DNA from: Planctomycetaceae bacterium
GTDB lineage: Bacteria; Planctomycetota; Planctomycetia; Planctomycetales; Planctomycetaceae
Reading direction: 5' to 3'
Assembly (NCBI GenBank): GCA_021732995.1
Contig: JAKFWA010000052.1
Coordinates: 1 to 49,628, forward strand
Length of the DNA stretch: 49,628 nucleotides
Shown: piece by piece, positions 8,315 through 19,100 of the stretch
Numbering within the stretch: position 1 is the first letter of the stretch
Layout: every line of letters starts with the position of its first letter
The notes under the pieces: model-generated
Databases searched by the model: none
Told to the model about the DNA's origin: nothing
The model's input: only the letters and a program-made list of their open reading frames with translations
Translations under genes and position numbers: made by a program

Positions 8315-11300
8315 GCCGCAGCAGTTGGTCGAACGACAGCACGAAGCTTTCGTTACGCACGTCAGCCGGGTCGTTCACGATCACGTTCGAGCCTTCACCG
8401 CCCGAGATCGTGTCCGAGCCGCCGTTACCATTGATGGCGTCATCGCCGTCTTCGCCCAGCAGAATGTCGGCACCCGCACCCCCGATGAGCGTATCGTTGC
8501 CGTCGCCGCCCACGATCGTGTCGTTACCGACGCCACCGACGACGTTGTCATCACCATCGCCGGCCTGAATAGCGTCGTCACCATCACCGCCGTCGATTGT
8601 GTCCTGACCATCACCGCCATCGATCGTGTCATTGCCCTCGCGGCCCTGAATCAGATCGTTGCCGTGATCGCCCCGCAGCTTGTCGTTGCCACCGCCGCCG
8701 TTCATGACGTCGTCGTTGCGTCCGCCGTCCAGGGTGTCATCACCGGCATTGCCCAGCAGCGTGTCGAGGTCGTTCTGGCCTTCGAGGCGATCGTTGCCGA
8801 AGTCACCAATCAGGAGGTCACTACCAGCGCCGCCGAGTGCGGTATCGTTGCCTGCACCAGCCTGGATGCTGTCGCTGCCAGCACCACCGTCGATCTGATC
8901 GTCGCCGTCACCACCGTTGAGCTGATCGGCTCCGCCTTCGCCGAGGATCGAGTCAACACCCGCATCGCCATTCGCAATATCATCGCCATCACCGCCGCGG
9001 ATTGTGTCCTCACCGCCGCGACCATTCAGCAGATCGTTGCCGGTGCCGCCGAAGACTTCATCACCGCCTTCGCTGCCGGTGATGGTATCATCACCCGCAT
9101 CGCCGTTGAGCTGCAGCCGAACGTTACCGATCAGCGCACCCGTCGCATTGATCACGTCATTATCAGTGCCCGTATTCACAATCAGCAACGTCGTACCGAT
9201 CGTGTTGATACTACCGATATTCACTCGATCGGAGCCGCCGAGAGTATTGAGCACAATCTGCTCAACCGGGCTGCCGACTTCCTCATCGGGCCCAACGATG
9301 GTCAACGTCGACCCGCCTTCTGTAATTGTCAGCCTGTTGCTCGACTGACCAATTGTAAAGATCTGCCCCGTGGCATTGCCGTTGATCACGACCGCATCCT
9401 GTCCGTCGCTGGCGTCCAGAATATCCGAACCATCTGCGGCTCCGCGCCAGTTCAATTGATCGTCGCCAGCTCCGCCGTTGAGAGTATCAACGCCGCCCTG
9501 GCCGAACAGGGTGTCGTTACCATCTTCGCCGTTAAGCAGGTCCGCTCCGGAACCGCCATAGAGAACGTCGTCACCTCTGCCCGCAAATACGGTGTCGTTG
9601 CCGTTGCCACCAACCAGCGTATCATTGCCGGTCTCAATCCCGCCGAGATCATCGCCGTAGACGAGGTTGTTGCCGAGCCCGCCATCGACCGAGTCGTCGC
9701 CCGCACCGCCGAAGACCGTGTCATTCGCGCCCTGGCCGTAGACACTGTCGTCGCCTTCGCCGCCGTAGGCCGTGTCCAGTCCGGCTCCGCCGTAGACCAT
9801 GTCGTCGCCGCCACCGGCAGCGAGGATGTCATCACCCAGGTCACCAACCAGCAGGTCGTTCTCGAAACCACCAGTCAGAGTATCATTACCATCGCCACCC
9901 ATGATCGTGGCGCTGCCCGTCGTCGAAATCGCAAAGGTATCATATACCAGATTGTCCAGTGCGAAGCGCGCCCCGCCGGTTGCGGTTGATGCCGAAGTAA
10001 AGTCCAGTACAAGCCGCCGAATGGGTGATCCGCCGTAGGAGTATTGACCTTCGACGAATGCCACCAGCACGCTCATCGGAACATCGGTCGTGCTTACCAG
10101 ATTCAGATTTGCATCGAAGGCGGTCACTCGCACGCCTGCGGCAATCGCGGTACCAATGCTGCGAGCAACATTGAACGACACGGCGGAAACCGGCGTTGAG
10201 AAGTCCAATGTCAGCACACCGCCGGCATTGCCTTCCATGGTGCCGCCGGACAGATTCGCGAACACCGCCGGTGCCGGCACCCCGTACGTCGCGTCGGTCG
10301 AGTCCACGCCATTGATCTTGAAGTCGAAGGTCACATCGGCCACGGTGAGGTCATCCGTTGGCTGGGTCGGCACTTCGTCGAAAGTAATTGTCTGGATCAG
10401 GCTCGGTAAAGCCTCAAGATTCGGCTTCCCGGAAACCACCGCTGCGGAGTTGCCAGCCACCGCTGAGACAGAATTCACGGGAGCAGAGGGTAACTTGTAA
10501 GGAGCGAAGAAGTCCCCCCACGCCGCGTTCGGAGCACTGGCAGGAACGCCAATAACAGGTGCCAACTCTGGTCGGTTAAAATGGCCCTTTATCCGCGAAG
10601 TGCGAGGACCAACCACGTTGGTGCCTGAAGTCAGGTAGGGCTCCGCCGCGCCCAGGTTAACCTGATACCCCAAGTCCTGGAACTGCGCGACGGTCACTCG
10701 ACTGACCGGGTTGATACCCGAATCAAGGAACGGTGACATCAATTCATTCAGGAAGATACTCTCACGCCAGTGTGCGTCATTCGAGCCCGGTCCAGCGTTG
10801 CCTTCGATCGGCACCGACGTCCCGGTCTGGCCGAAGCGGGTGTTATACTCGGCCAGAGCATTGGGGCCGATATACTGTGGATTCGTTGTGCCGGCATTAA
10901 CCAGCAATCCGAGATTGGACCAGATCGTGCCGAAGCCCAGTACGTGCATCATTTCGTGCGTGATGGTATCAACCAGTTGGCCGGTCGCCTCCAGTGACGC
11001 GAGGTCGGCGGTATCAAATTGCATGATACCGGCGAACGGCAGGAATGTGCCGCCGCGCAACCCGGTGGGGCCAGCCTGTCCCAGAATGCCGTTCACGCCA
11101 TCGATAAAGACGCCGCTGGCATCAATCACTACGTCGTCAACCAGTCCCAATCCGGGCACAGTGATGTCCGGCACGTCGCCGGTGATCATCTGCTGGATGC
11201 GTTGAGCAGCCAGTGTGAACGATGCCTGCTGACTGGGAGTCAGTCCGCCCGAGAATGTCAGGTCAATGTTGAACTGGCTTGGCGGCGGAGCATCATTGTC

Positions 11301-12572
11301 GACGATGGTGCCAATCGCCTGATCGTCGGCGATGGTCACGCCGATGGCGCTGCTCAAGCGAACGCGGAATGTCTCGTTCTGCTCGGACGTATCATCACCA
11401 AAGACGGTGAACGTCACGATTTGCGAAGTCACGCCCGGAGCGAAGACCAGCTTCTTGGTGCCGCCTTCCACGTCGGTGCCCAGAGTTGCGGTGATCGATT
11501 CCACCGAAGCATCAACGCTGGTCGTCACGGGCAGCTCGAAAGCCAGACGGACGATAAAGCTGATCGTCGTCGTGGTGCCAGCATCGGTTTCGTCAACCGT
11601 GGCATCGGCAATCGAGAACGACGCCTCAACCACGCTGATCCGGTCATCACCGGTCTGCCCCATCAACAAGTCGGCACCACCATTGCCGCGAATGGTGTCA
11701 TCGCCGCTGTTGCCAAAGACGGTGTCATTCCCCGTCCCCGTGGCGCTGGTGCCCTGATCGCCGAAGATCAGGTCATTACCACCACCGCCGAAGATGGAGT
11801 CATCACCGTCTTCGCCGAACAGCGAATCCAGACCGGAGTCACCTAGAATCGTGTCGTTGCCATCCGCACCCGTGATGCTGTCTGGCCCGTAGTTGCCGTT
11901 GATGAAGTCGTCATCCACGCCGCCGTTGAGTGTGTCGGAGCCGTCACCGCCTTCAATCGAGTCCGTACCGATCTGCCCGTCGATGACGTCGTTACCGTCG
12001 CCTCCAAAGATCGTGTCGTTGCCAATTCCACCCGTGATCGTGTCGTTGCCGTCACCGCCGATCAGCACCTGAGCAACGTTGAAAGTGCCAGTCGCGCTGT
12101 TGATGACGTCATCGCCATCACCGCCGTCGATCGAGTCTTCGAAGCTGGCACTGCCGATGACGGTGTCGCGACCGTTGCCGGCATCAACGTTGATCTGCAG
12201 TGGTTCGCCGGTGTTTGGATCCTGGAAGGAGAAGTTGGCGGACGTTACGCCACTCAGATCGATCAGGTTGTCACCCTGCCCGGCGCGGATATTCAGGCCA
12301 CGGAGCTGACTGGCCTGAATCGCAGGCAGGCCGGATGTCGGAAGCCCGTTCACCAGCACCAGCACGTTGCCATTGCTGGAGTTCACACCGACGGCGATGG
12401 CCTCATCACTGTTGGCCACGATCTGCAGGTTGCCTCCGACAACCAGCGTCGAAACCGAGAGATAGGCGCGCTCCTCCAGCGACTCGGTGCGCAGCGTGCG
12501 GCTTTTTGTAGCCCGACGCTTCTGAAGTTCCAGCTTCTGACGCACGCGATCCAGCCATGAGACCTTTGGCAT
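8298..12572 (-). CDS. Giant RTX/Calx-beta protein with metzincin-like protease core
   Basis: This 1424-residue exported protein has the N-terminal motif 'LRTESLEERAYLS' (27-39) seen on many large planctomycete surface or secreted proteins. Domains in order: first RTX block (about 150-310, nonapeptides such as GGDGNDTIT); Calx-beta domain (about 315-427, ending 'IGTIVDND'); a zinc-metalloprotease-like domain (about 435-640) with HEMMHVLGFG at 539-548, a third histidine at 601 and a Met-turn-like 'ELMSP' at 610-614; a beta-sandwich (about 725-880); second RTX block (about 890-1045); a beta spacer (1050-1145); and third RTX block (1155-1400). RTX repeats bind calcium outside the cell. The HExxHxxGxx...H...M pattern is that of leishmanolysin-like (M8) metzincins, so proteolysis is likely but inferred. 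GGGAAGAG precedes the start. No T1SS transporter genes are adjacent. Confidence 0.88.
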   Translation of the reverse strand: MPKVSWLDRVRQKLELQKRRATKSRTLRTESLEERAYLSVSTLVVGGNLQIVANSDEAIAVGVNSSNGNVLVLVNGLPTSGLPAIQASQLRGLNIRAGQGDNLIDLSGVTSANFSFQDPNTGEPLQINVDAGNGRDTVIGSASFEDSIDGGDGDDVINSATGTFNVAQVLIGGDGNDTITGGIGNDTIFGGDGNDVIDGQIGTDSIEGGDGSDTLNGGVDDDFINGNYGPDSITGADGNDTILGDSGLDSLFGEDGDDSIFGGGGNDLIFGDQGTSATGTGNDTVFGNSGDDTIRGNGGADLLMGQTGDDRISVVEASFSIADATVDETDAGTTTTISFIVRLAFELPVTTSVDASVESITATLGTDVEGGTKKLVFAPGVTSQIVTFTVFGDDTSEQNETFRVRLSSAIGVTIADDQAIGTIVDNDAPPPSQFNIDLTFSGGLTPSQQASFTLAAQRIQQMITGDVPDITVPGLGLVDDVVIDASGVFIDGVNGILGQAGPTGLRGGTFLPFAGIMQFDTADLASLEATGQLVDTITHEMMHVLGFGTIWSNLGLLVNAGTTNPQYIGPNALAEYNTRFGQTGTSVPIEGNAGPGSNDAHWRESIFLNELMSPFLDSGINPVSRVTVAQFQDLGYQVNLGAAEPYLTSGTNVVGPRTSRIKGHFNRPELAPVIGVPASAPNAAWGDFFAPYKLPSAPVNSVSAVAGNSAAVVSGKPNLEALPSLIQTITFDEVPTQPTDDLTVADVTFDFKINGVDSTDATYGVPAPAVFANLSGGTMEGNAGGVLTLDFSTPVSAVSFNVARSIGTAIAAGVRVTAFDANLNLVSTTDVPMSVLVAFVEGQYSYGGSPIRRLVLDFTSASTATGGARFALDNLVYDTFAISTTGSATIMGGDGNDTLTGGFENDLLVGDLGDDILAAGGGDDMVYGGAGLDTAYGGEGDDSVYGQGANDTVFGGAGDDSVDGGLGNNLVYGDDLGGIETGNDTLVGGNGNDTVFAGRGDDVLYGGSGADLLNGEDGNDTLFGQGGVDTLNGGAGDDQLNWRGAADGSDILDASDGQDAVVINGNATGQIFTIGQSSNRLTITEGGSTLTIVGPDEEVGSPVEQIVLNTLGGSDRVNIGSINTIGTTLLIVNTGTDNDVINATGALIGNVRLQLNGDAGDDTITGSEGGDEVFGGTGNDLLNGRGGEDTIRGGDGDDIANGDAGVDSILGEGGADQLNGGDGDDQIDGGAGSDSIQAGAGNDTALGGAGSDLLIGDFGNDRLEGQNDLDTLLGNAGDDTLDGGRNDDVMNGGGGNDKLRGDHGNDLIQGREGNDTIDGGDGQDTIDGGDGDDAIQAGDGDDNVVGGVGNDTIVGGDGNDTLIGGAGADILLGEDGDDAINGNGGSDTISGGEGSNVIVNDPADVRNESFVLSFDQLLRLSAAD

Positions 12573-13134
12573 GTTCTCTTCCCTGAGTTTCCCAACCTGG
12601 CCACGGACGGAGGGCAGAGCTTCCAGCCTGAATCACTGCGTCGCGAACTCGTGCTGAGCCCACGAACAGTGCTTCTGATTGACCAGAAATCGTGCCGGGC
12701 AACGTTCCTTGTCGCTCGGCATACCCCCTTCGATCCGCAGAAACAGCGGTACTGCTACGACTCTATCGACCGGCGCATTCGGCATGTCTGATAGAACCGT
12801 GCCTGACCGGCAGAGAAGCCCCGCTCCACGCACTCTTTGGGATTCGCAAAGTTTGCGCAGTCTGCCACTTTTTCCACGCTCAAAGTTGCTGGTAACCGAT
12901 GCTCCGAGGCTCTCCTCACGGTAGGATAGAGAGCGAAGCGAACGGCAATTGAACTCCTTCGGCTGTCAGACTGTGGAGGATGTGCGCCGACGGCTTGTTC
13001 TGCGGGCGACAGCGTCGTAGACTATTTGCCCTTTCGGTCGCTCGTGAGCGGCATGAAGCCTAACTTGAACGCATTTGAACTGATTTGGTTCAATGCATCC
13101 GATTTGCTCCGACTTAGAAGTGTCAGGTGTTGTC
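12573..13134. other. 562-nt divergent intergenic region (RTX gene / rpmE)
   Basis: I support no gene here; the short frames present lack ribosome-binding sites. Just upstream of rpmE an inverted repeat TTGAAC (13075-13080) / GTTCAA (13088-13093) with a 7-nt spacer overlaps the likely promoter or leader zone. It could be an operator for a dimeric regulator, but nothing else supports this. Confidence 0.4.
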
Positions 13135-13347
13135 ATGCAAAAGGATATTCATCCCCGGTACGTTGAGTGCGAAGTTTCCTGTAGCTGCGGTGCGAAGTTC
13201 ACCAGCCGGGCGACCAAGCCGAAGATTCACGTCGACATTTGTTCGGCCTGCCATCCGTTCTACACGGGTAACATGAAGTTCGTGGACGCCGCCGGCCGCG
13301 TCGAAAAGTTCCAGAAGAAGTACAACTGGACTTCCGCCAAGAAGTAG
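13135..13347 (+). CDS. rpmE: 50S ribosomal protein L31
   Basis: The 70-residue product fits bacterial L31, a protein of the large-subunit central protuberance. It has 'MQKDIHPRY' at the N-terminus and '[11 protein letters not shown]' in the middle, both family hallmarks. Cysteines in CSC (residues 16-18) and CSAC (36-39) are consistent with the zinc-binding form of L31. I chose the ATG at 13135 because it gives the canonical MQKDIHP start; an in-frame ATG 42 nt upstream would add a non-conserved extension. rpmE directly upstream of prfA is a common bacterial arrangement. Confidence 0.97.
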   Translation: MQKDIHPRYVECEVSCSCGAKFTSRATKPKIHVDICSACHPFYTGNMKFVDAAGRVEKFQKKYNWTSAKK

Positions 13348-13384
13348 CGACGCTGCCAGGCACGACTCTGCGGTGCTGGTTCCT

Positions 13385-13488
13385 GCGGGCGGTTGAGACC
13401 GTCCGCACATAAAAGGGAATCCGCAGACCGCAACGCGATGAGTTGTCCGGCGTAGTGCGTCGAGTCGTCGGGCGGCGAATGGCCGCCC
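13385..13488 (+). terminator. Two hairpins between rpmE and prfA (possible weak terminator)
   Basis: Two stems lie in the 269-nt gap: 13385-13406 (GCGGGCGGT, loop TGAG, ACCGTCCGC; one G-T wobble) and 13470-13488 (GGGCGGC, loop GAATG, GCCGCCC; perfect). Neither is followed by a T tract, so they may act as an attenuator or processing site rather than a classical terminator. Confidence 0.35.
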
Positions 13489-13616
13489 GGTTCGTTCAGG
13501 AACGAGGCTCTCAGCGACTCGTGAACGTCGGGAAGTTTTGAAAGTGCAGTCAGAGGTCGAGCGGCAAGTCGTCACTCCCTCTGCTCCCGTCCCCGAATGG
13601 TTCAGGAAGGCGTCGC

Positions 13617-14690
13617 ATGTTTCCCAGTTTGCAAGCCAAGCTTCAACGCTTTGAAGAGCTCGAACAGCAGCTTCAAGATCCCGCCGTCTTAAGTGACACC
13701 AACAAGATGTTGGCACTCCAACGCGAGCACGGCGGGTTGATGCGCGTAGCCGCGCAGTTGAAGCGTTTCAATCAGCTCCAGGAAGACCTGCAGGTCGCCA
13801 CGGAAATGTCCTGGGAAGAAACTGACCCCAGGGCCAAGGCGGAGCTCAAGCAAGAGATCGATACCATCCAGACCGAGTACGAATCACTCCGCCAAGAGAT
13901 GGAGGACATGGTGCTGTCCGGTGACACGCTCACCCGCGGCAGCATGATCTTCGAAATTCGAGCCGGTACCGGCGGCGACGAAGCCGCACTGTTTGCACGC
14001 GACCTTTACGAAATGTACCGCCGCTACTTCGACCTGCAGGGCTGGAAGTACGAAGTTCTGGACTTGGGCGCGGGCGAACTCGGCGGCATGAAGGAAGTGA
14101 CGCTCTCGGTGTCGGGCGAAGCCTGCTATCACAAGATGCAGTTCGAGAGCGGTGGCCATCGCGTGCAGCGTATTCCGGAAACGGAAACTCAAGGCCGAGT
14201 TCACACCAGTGCCGCAACGGTGGCCGTGCTGCCCGAAGCCTCCGAAGTGGAAATTGAGGTCCGTGAAGAGGACCTGCAGATCGACACGATGCGCGCCGGC
14301 GGTCCGGGCGGCCAGAAGGTCAACAAAACAGAAAGTGCCGTACGCATCACACACATCCCCACGGGCATTGTGGTGAAGTGTCAGGACGAAAAGAGCCAGC
14401 ACAAGAACAAGGCCCGCGCCATGCGCATGCTGCGTTCGAGGATGCTCGAAGCGAAGCAGATGGAAGAGTCCAAGAAGCGCAGTGATGCACGTCGCACGTT
14501 GATTGGTTCCGGCGACCGCAGCGAACGCATCCGTACCTATAACTTCCCGCAGAACCGCCTCACCGATCACCGCATCGGCCTGACGGTCCACAAGCTCGAC
14601 CAGATTATGCAGGGAAACCTGGATGAAGTCGTCAACTCACTGCTTGAGTTCGACAAGACCGAGCGATTGAACTCGGGTTCGCCGTTGTAA
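13617..14690 (+). CDS. prfA: Peptide chain release factor 1
   Basis: This 357-residue class I release factor recognises UAA and UAG and triggers peptide release. It has the N-terminal helical domain, then '[13 protein letters not shown]', the stop-codon-reading tripeptide region '[14 protein letters not shown]' (PET at 187-189; RF1-type P-x-T rather than the RF2 SPF), and the catalytic GGQ at 231-233 within '[13 protein letters not shown]'. The C-terminus has '[17 protein letters not shown]', also canonical. CAGGAAGG precedes the ATG. The usual partner prmC, which methylates the GGQ glutamine, does not follow; a convergent acetyltransferase gene begins 8 nt beyond the stop. Confidence 0.97.
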   Translation: MFPSLQAKLQRFEELEQQLQDPAVLSDTNKMLALQREHGGLMRVAAQLKRFNQLQEDLQVATEMSWEETDPRAKAELKQEIDTIQTEYESLRQEMEDMVLSGDTLTRGSMIFEIRAGTGGDEAALFARDLYEMYRRYFDLQGWKYEVLDLGAGELGGMKEVTLSVSGEACYHKMQFESGGHRVQRIPETETQGRVHTSAATVAVLPEASEVEIEVREEDLQIDTMRAGGPGGQKVNKTESAVRITHIPTGIVVKCQDEKSQHKNKARAMRMLRSRMLEAKQMEESKKRSDARRTLIGSGDRSERIRTYNFPQNRLTDHRIGLTVHKLDQIMQGNLDEVVNSLLEFDKTERLNSGSPL

Positions 14691-14697
14691 GATCCCT

Positions 14698-15180
14698 CTA
14701 TGGGGCTGCTTGAGAAAGTTCGTTACGCATCATCTGCATCACGAAGTAGCCCGCTGGAGACATTCCCAGTTCGCTGTAGGTGGAGTGGGCGCGGGCGTTT
14801 TCGCGTTCGACGTACAGGCGCAGGCCAACGATTTGTGGAGTTGAGGCCGCCAGATCGCGCACATGGTTGAAGAGCTGGCGGAAAATGCCTCGACGTCTGA
14901 AATCCGGGTGCACGTAAACGCTTTGAAGCCACCAGATATCGCCGTTGCGCCAGTCGCTCCATTCCATCGTGAGCATCAGTTGTCCAACAACGTTACCGTC
15001 AGCGCAAGCGACGAAATAGCGGCCTTTGTTGTGGTCCTGCAGGATGGCCCCAACACCGAGTTCAACTGTCGGACGATCGAGCTGCTTGTGTTCCGACTCT
15101 TCTGCCAGGCGGCAGTTGTATTCGACAATCGTTGCCCAGTCGTCGAGCGTTGCCGGTCGAATGGTCAGTTCAGAATTCAT
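14698..15180 (-). CDS. GNAT family N-acetyltransferase
   Basis: The 160-residue single-domain product starts with the typical 'LTIRPATLDDWATIVEYN'. The acetyl-CoA pyrophosphate-binding motif A is 'YVHPDFRRRGIFRQLFNHV', with the R-x-x-G-x pattern RRRGIF. Motif B follows in 'VGLRLYVERENARAHSTYSELGM'. Related proteins acetylate small amines, antibiotics or protein N-termini; substrate unknown. The gene is convergent with prfA, with 7 nt between stop codons. A short GNAT beside prfA may be reminiscent of RimI/PrmC neighbourhoods, but it lacks RimI-specific features. Confidence 0.88.
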   Translation of the reverse strand: MNSELTIRPATLDDWATIVEYNCRLAEESEHKQLDRPTVELGVGAILQDHNKGRYFVACADGNVVGQLMLTMEWSDWRNGDIWWLQSVYVHPDFRRRGIFRQLFNHVRDLAASTPQIVGLRLYVERENARAHSTYSELGMSPAGYFVMQMMRNELSQAAP

Positions 15181-15555
15181 GAGGCTATCCGGTTCTTGAA
15201 TCGCAGAATCAGACTCACAGGGTCCGGGAGCTTATACATTGATTGCGGGCGGGCTTACACCGCGCTGGTTCAGTGTTGAGCCTGGTCTTCGGTGTTACGC
15301 CCTGCAAATTCACCGCATCGTGTCTGACCGGCGTTTCTGTGCATGATGGTCAGCTTAGGCGCCCAGGCGGAGACTGGCAGCCGCTCCGAGGTCGCAGGAA
15401 CGGTGAATTGCGATCCGGTTGCTTCACATCCTGCTTGCAACCCTTCTTTCCGATTGGCATTCGGTGTGCGAATCGGTTGGAATTCCCTCGCACCTGACGG
15501 AGCCGCACGGGCTCGGCACACGGGCAGGTGCCGCGGGCGCGAAGGGACGATTTGC
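15181..15555. other. 375-nt divergent intergenic region (acetyltransferase / ECF sigma)
   Basis: This region should hold promoters for both sides. The sigma-factor frame stays open upstream to 15343, but the translation there is low-quality and AAGGGA sits 8 nt before the ATG at 15556, so the upstream part is treated as untranslated. No hairpin or tRNA seen. Confidence 0.5.
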
Positions 15556-16152
15556 ATGACTGCGGATCACTCGGTGACGCATTGGATCGGTGAGCTGCGC
15601 GCGGGGAATCGCGAAGCGGTTCAGCGGCTGTGGGAGCACTATTTCCAGAGGTTGGTCAGCCTAGCTCGCAAGCGTCTGGGCGACATCCCGCGTTTGCCGA
15701 TGGACGGGGAAGATGTCGCGCTCAGCGCGTTTCACAGTTTCTTTGCCGGTGTCGAAGCCGGTCGCTTTCCGCGGATGGATGACCGCGACAACCTGTGGCG
15801 CGTGCTGGTGACTCTGACTGTCCGCAAAGCCGCCCGGGCGGTGCGCGACGAGCATACACTGAAACGAGGTCAGGGCCGGACCTTCAGCGAAGGTACCGAC
15901 GCCACTGGTGAAGACGTTGCGGCTCCCTGTCTGGACGACCTCATCAGCGCCGAGCCGACTCCCGAATTCGCCGCGCTCGTTGCTGAAGAGTATCGCCGCC
16001 TGATGGCCCTGTTGCCGGACGACGAATTGCGAGCGGTCGCACTGCAGAAGACCGAGGGCTACACCACTCAGGAGATCGCCACGCGGATGAACCGTTCGCT
16101 GGCCACGGTCGAACGGAAGCTGCGAGTCATCCGCACTTTGTGGGAAGCGTGA
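15556..16152 (+). CDS. ECF-type RNA polymerase sigma factor (planctomycete kinase-linked type)
   Basis: The 198-residue product has sigma region 2 at about 15-90 ('AVQRLWEHYFQRLVSLARKR' and 'EDVALSAFHSFFAGVEAGRF') and region 4 at about 145-195 ('LPDDELRAVALQKTEGYTTQ' then 'EIATRMNRSLATVERKLRVI'). Region 2 has the long insertion usual in planctomycete ECF factors. The start at 15556 has an AAGGGA site. The stop TGA at 16150-16152 is 2 nt before the ATG of the kinase gene, so the two form one operon. ECF groups of Planctomycetota are known to be encoded next to Ser/Thr kinases, and kinase control of sigma activity is the accepted model for such groups. The target promoters are unknown. Confidence 0.9.
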   Translation: MTADHSVTHWIGELRAGNREAVQRLWEHYFQRLVSLARKRLGDIPRLPMDGEDVALSAFHSFFAGVEAGRFPRMDDRDNLWRVLVTLTVRKAARAVRDEHTLKRGQGRTFSEGTDATGEDVAAPCLDDLISAEPTPEFAALVAEEYRRLMALLPDDELRAVALQKTEGYTTQEIATRMNRSLATVERKLRVIRTLWEA

Positions 16153-16154
16153 GC

Positions 16155-19100
16155 ATGTCGGGTTCCAGCACGTCGCTATCGCCTGAGTTTGCGTTGCGCA
16201 TGGATCAAGTCTGTGACGACTTTGAATCCGCGTGGCGTCACGGCGATCGGCAGCGCATTGAAGACCTGATCAACAACTTCGATGGCTCCGAGCGCGATGA
16301 AGTCCTGTTAGAACTGGTGCGAGTGGAAGTGGACCTGCTGCGCAGCGCGGGTGAGAAGCCGAAGCTGGCGGACTACCAAAGCCGCTTTCCGAACGTGAAC
16401 TGGTTGCCGGTGTTTGGTGATTCCGACACAGAGCTGTTTGCGATCCCGTCCAACGGCGCGCGGACTCTGCCGAAGATCCCCGGCTATGAGATCCTGCGCC
16501 GATTGGGTCGCGGGGGCATGGGGGTGGTCTTTCAGGCGCGGCACCTGCGACTCAATCGCATGGTCGCCCTGAAGATGGTCGAAGGCACCAGCCGCAGCGA
16601 CGAACTGCTGTCGCGGTTTCAGCGTGAGGCGGAAGCCATCGCCCTGCTGCAGCATCCGCACATCGTCCAGATTCATGAGGTCGGCGAATCAGACGGTCAG
16701 CCGTTTCTCGCGCTCGAGTACATCGACGGCGGCAATCTCGCCGATCGCATTCGCGGCGAGCCTCAATCAGCAACTCAGGCCGCCCAACTTGTCGAGACTT
16801 TGGCCCGCACCATTCACAGCGCTCATGAGCGGGGAGTGGTGCATCGCGATCTCAAGCCAGCCAACATTCTGCTGGTGAACCCCGACGGCGCGAGCGTTTC
16901 TGGTTCCAGTTGGACGAACGAACGTACCGCACGCGCGGGAACGACGTATGGCGTGCCGAAGATCGCTGACTTCGGGTTGTCGAAGCGTCGCGATGACGAA
17001 CGCGATATCACGGTGACCGGTGCCATCTTTGGCACACCGAGCTACATGGCTCCCGAGCAGGCGGTCGGCGACACGTCGTCGCTCGGGCCGGGTGTCGATG
17101 TCTATGCACTCGGTGTGATCCTGTATGAGATGCTGACTGGCCGCCCGCCGTTCAAAGCACCGACCGCGTTCGAAACGATTGAACTTGTCAGGTCCGCTGA
17201 CCCCTTGCCCCCGACCAAACTGCAGCCGCACATTCCGCGCGATCTGGAAGTCATCTGCCTGAAGTGTCTGCAGAAAGAAACCTCCGCGCGCTATCACTCG
17301 GCGCTCGAACTGGCCGATGAACTCGGACGTTTCCTCAACGGCGAACCCATCCTGACGCGCCCCATCAGCGCCTTCGAACGCGCGGTGAAATGGGCTCGTA
17401 GACATCCGGCCGGAGCATGGTTGATCGCACTCAGCAGCGTCTCGGTGCTGGTGCTCATCGGACTGTGGGCCGGGTTCACCAGTCGCCTCGCTGAAGAGCG
17501 TAAGTTCGCCGACAACGCGCGCATCAGCGCCGAGAAATCGCGTGACTCCGCCACAAAGTCGAGCGGCGAAGCGATTGAAGCCCGCATTGATGCTGAAGCC
17601 GCTCGCGACGATGCCTTGAGTGCCAAAGAGCGGGCTCGTCGCACAACCTACGCGTCGCACATCCAATTGGCGTACCGCGAGTGGCTCGACGGCAACGTCG
17701 CCCGCATGCGGTCCATTCTCGACGGTCCCGGCTGTGTACCGAAGTCAGAGGGCGAACGCGACTGGCGGAACTGGGAGTGGTATTTCCTGTCGTCGCTGCG
17801 CGAGACCTCGTTTCGGAAGTTCTCCAATCCGATTCTGCGCGGTCCTCGTCCCAGAGTGATCCCTGCCGAAGACGGCTATCACACTGCCAGCTTCAGCCCC
17901 GATGGTCGGAGGTTGCTGGTAACTGATTGGCTCGCTGGACGCGGCCTGCACGTGTTCGACGCCAGCACGGGGGTGTGCGAGAAAACCCTGACGGAACACG
18001 AAGGCCCGGTGCAGTCAATCGACTTCAGCCCCGATGAACGCTGGCTGGTCACAGCGGGACGTATCAATGCCGGTACGTTCCTGCGCGACGCGCACACTCA
18101 CCAGGTGGTCTACGAATTGCCGCATCCAGATCACGTCAGCAGCGTGGTCTTCACTCCCAATTCCCAGCGAGTGATCACGTCGTGCTGGGATAGCAAGATC
18201 CGCATCTGGGATGTGGAAACCGGCAGCAAACTCGCCGAATGGCAGGTATCGGACAGCCCGCTGCTGAACTTGCAGTTGTCACACAACGGCCAGCATCTGG
18301 CAACCTGCGGATTCGATTCACTAGTGCGGCTGTGGACTCCGGCGAAGGATGACACGACGGGCCTGGTCTGGGTCGAAGAAGCGAAGCTGACCGGTCATCG
18401 CAATCAGACCAGCGGCTTGGCCTTCAGCCCCAACGATGAGCTGCTGGCATCTTCTTCAGAGGACGGTGAGATCCGCTTGTGGAACGTACGCGAGCGACGA
18501 CTCATCACTCCGTTCCGACATCATCAGCGCTGGGTGTTTCATCTGACGTTCAGCCCGGACGGTCGCTGGCTGGCGGCGGGGTCTGATGACGGCACGATTT
18601 CACTGATTGACCCGCTGACGCTGCGAGTTGACCGCACGTTGCGCGGCCATGATGGCTCTGTGCGCGATGTGAAGTTCTCACCCGATGGCAGTTGGCTGGC
18701 TTCTGTCGGCCTGGATCGCCAGATCAATCTGTGGGACCTGACGCGTACTTCGGATGAGTTCGATGAATTCGCTGGCCTCCGGCAACGCATGCTGGACGTC
18801 CTCATTACTCCGGATGGCAAGTCTGCCGTCACCGCATGTCGCGACGGCCACATTCGTCTGTGGGATATCAACTCACGAACCCTGCTCCGTAACGAAAAGA
18901 TTTCCACGAACGAATTGCTGACGCTGGCTCTCAGCCCGGACGGCCGACTGATCGCGGTCAGCGCGTTTGAGAGCGTGCCCGTGCTTCGAGTGGTTGATAC
19001 CAAGTCGTGGAAGGTTGTCGCAGAACTGCGAGGGCATAAGACCTATGTAAAAGCGATGGACTTTTCGCCTGACAGCCGGCAGCTCGCGAGCGGAAGTCTG

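Noticed and set aside
8325-9989. A 554-codon plus-strand frame antisense to the RTX gene
   Set aside because: It arises from the low-complexity GGDGND repeats on the other strand, lacks a ribosome-binding site and has repetitive Val/Ala/Ile composition.
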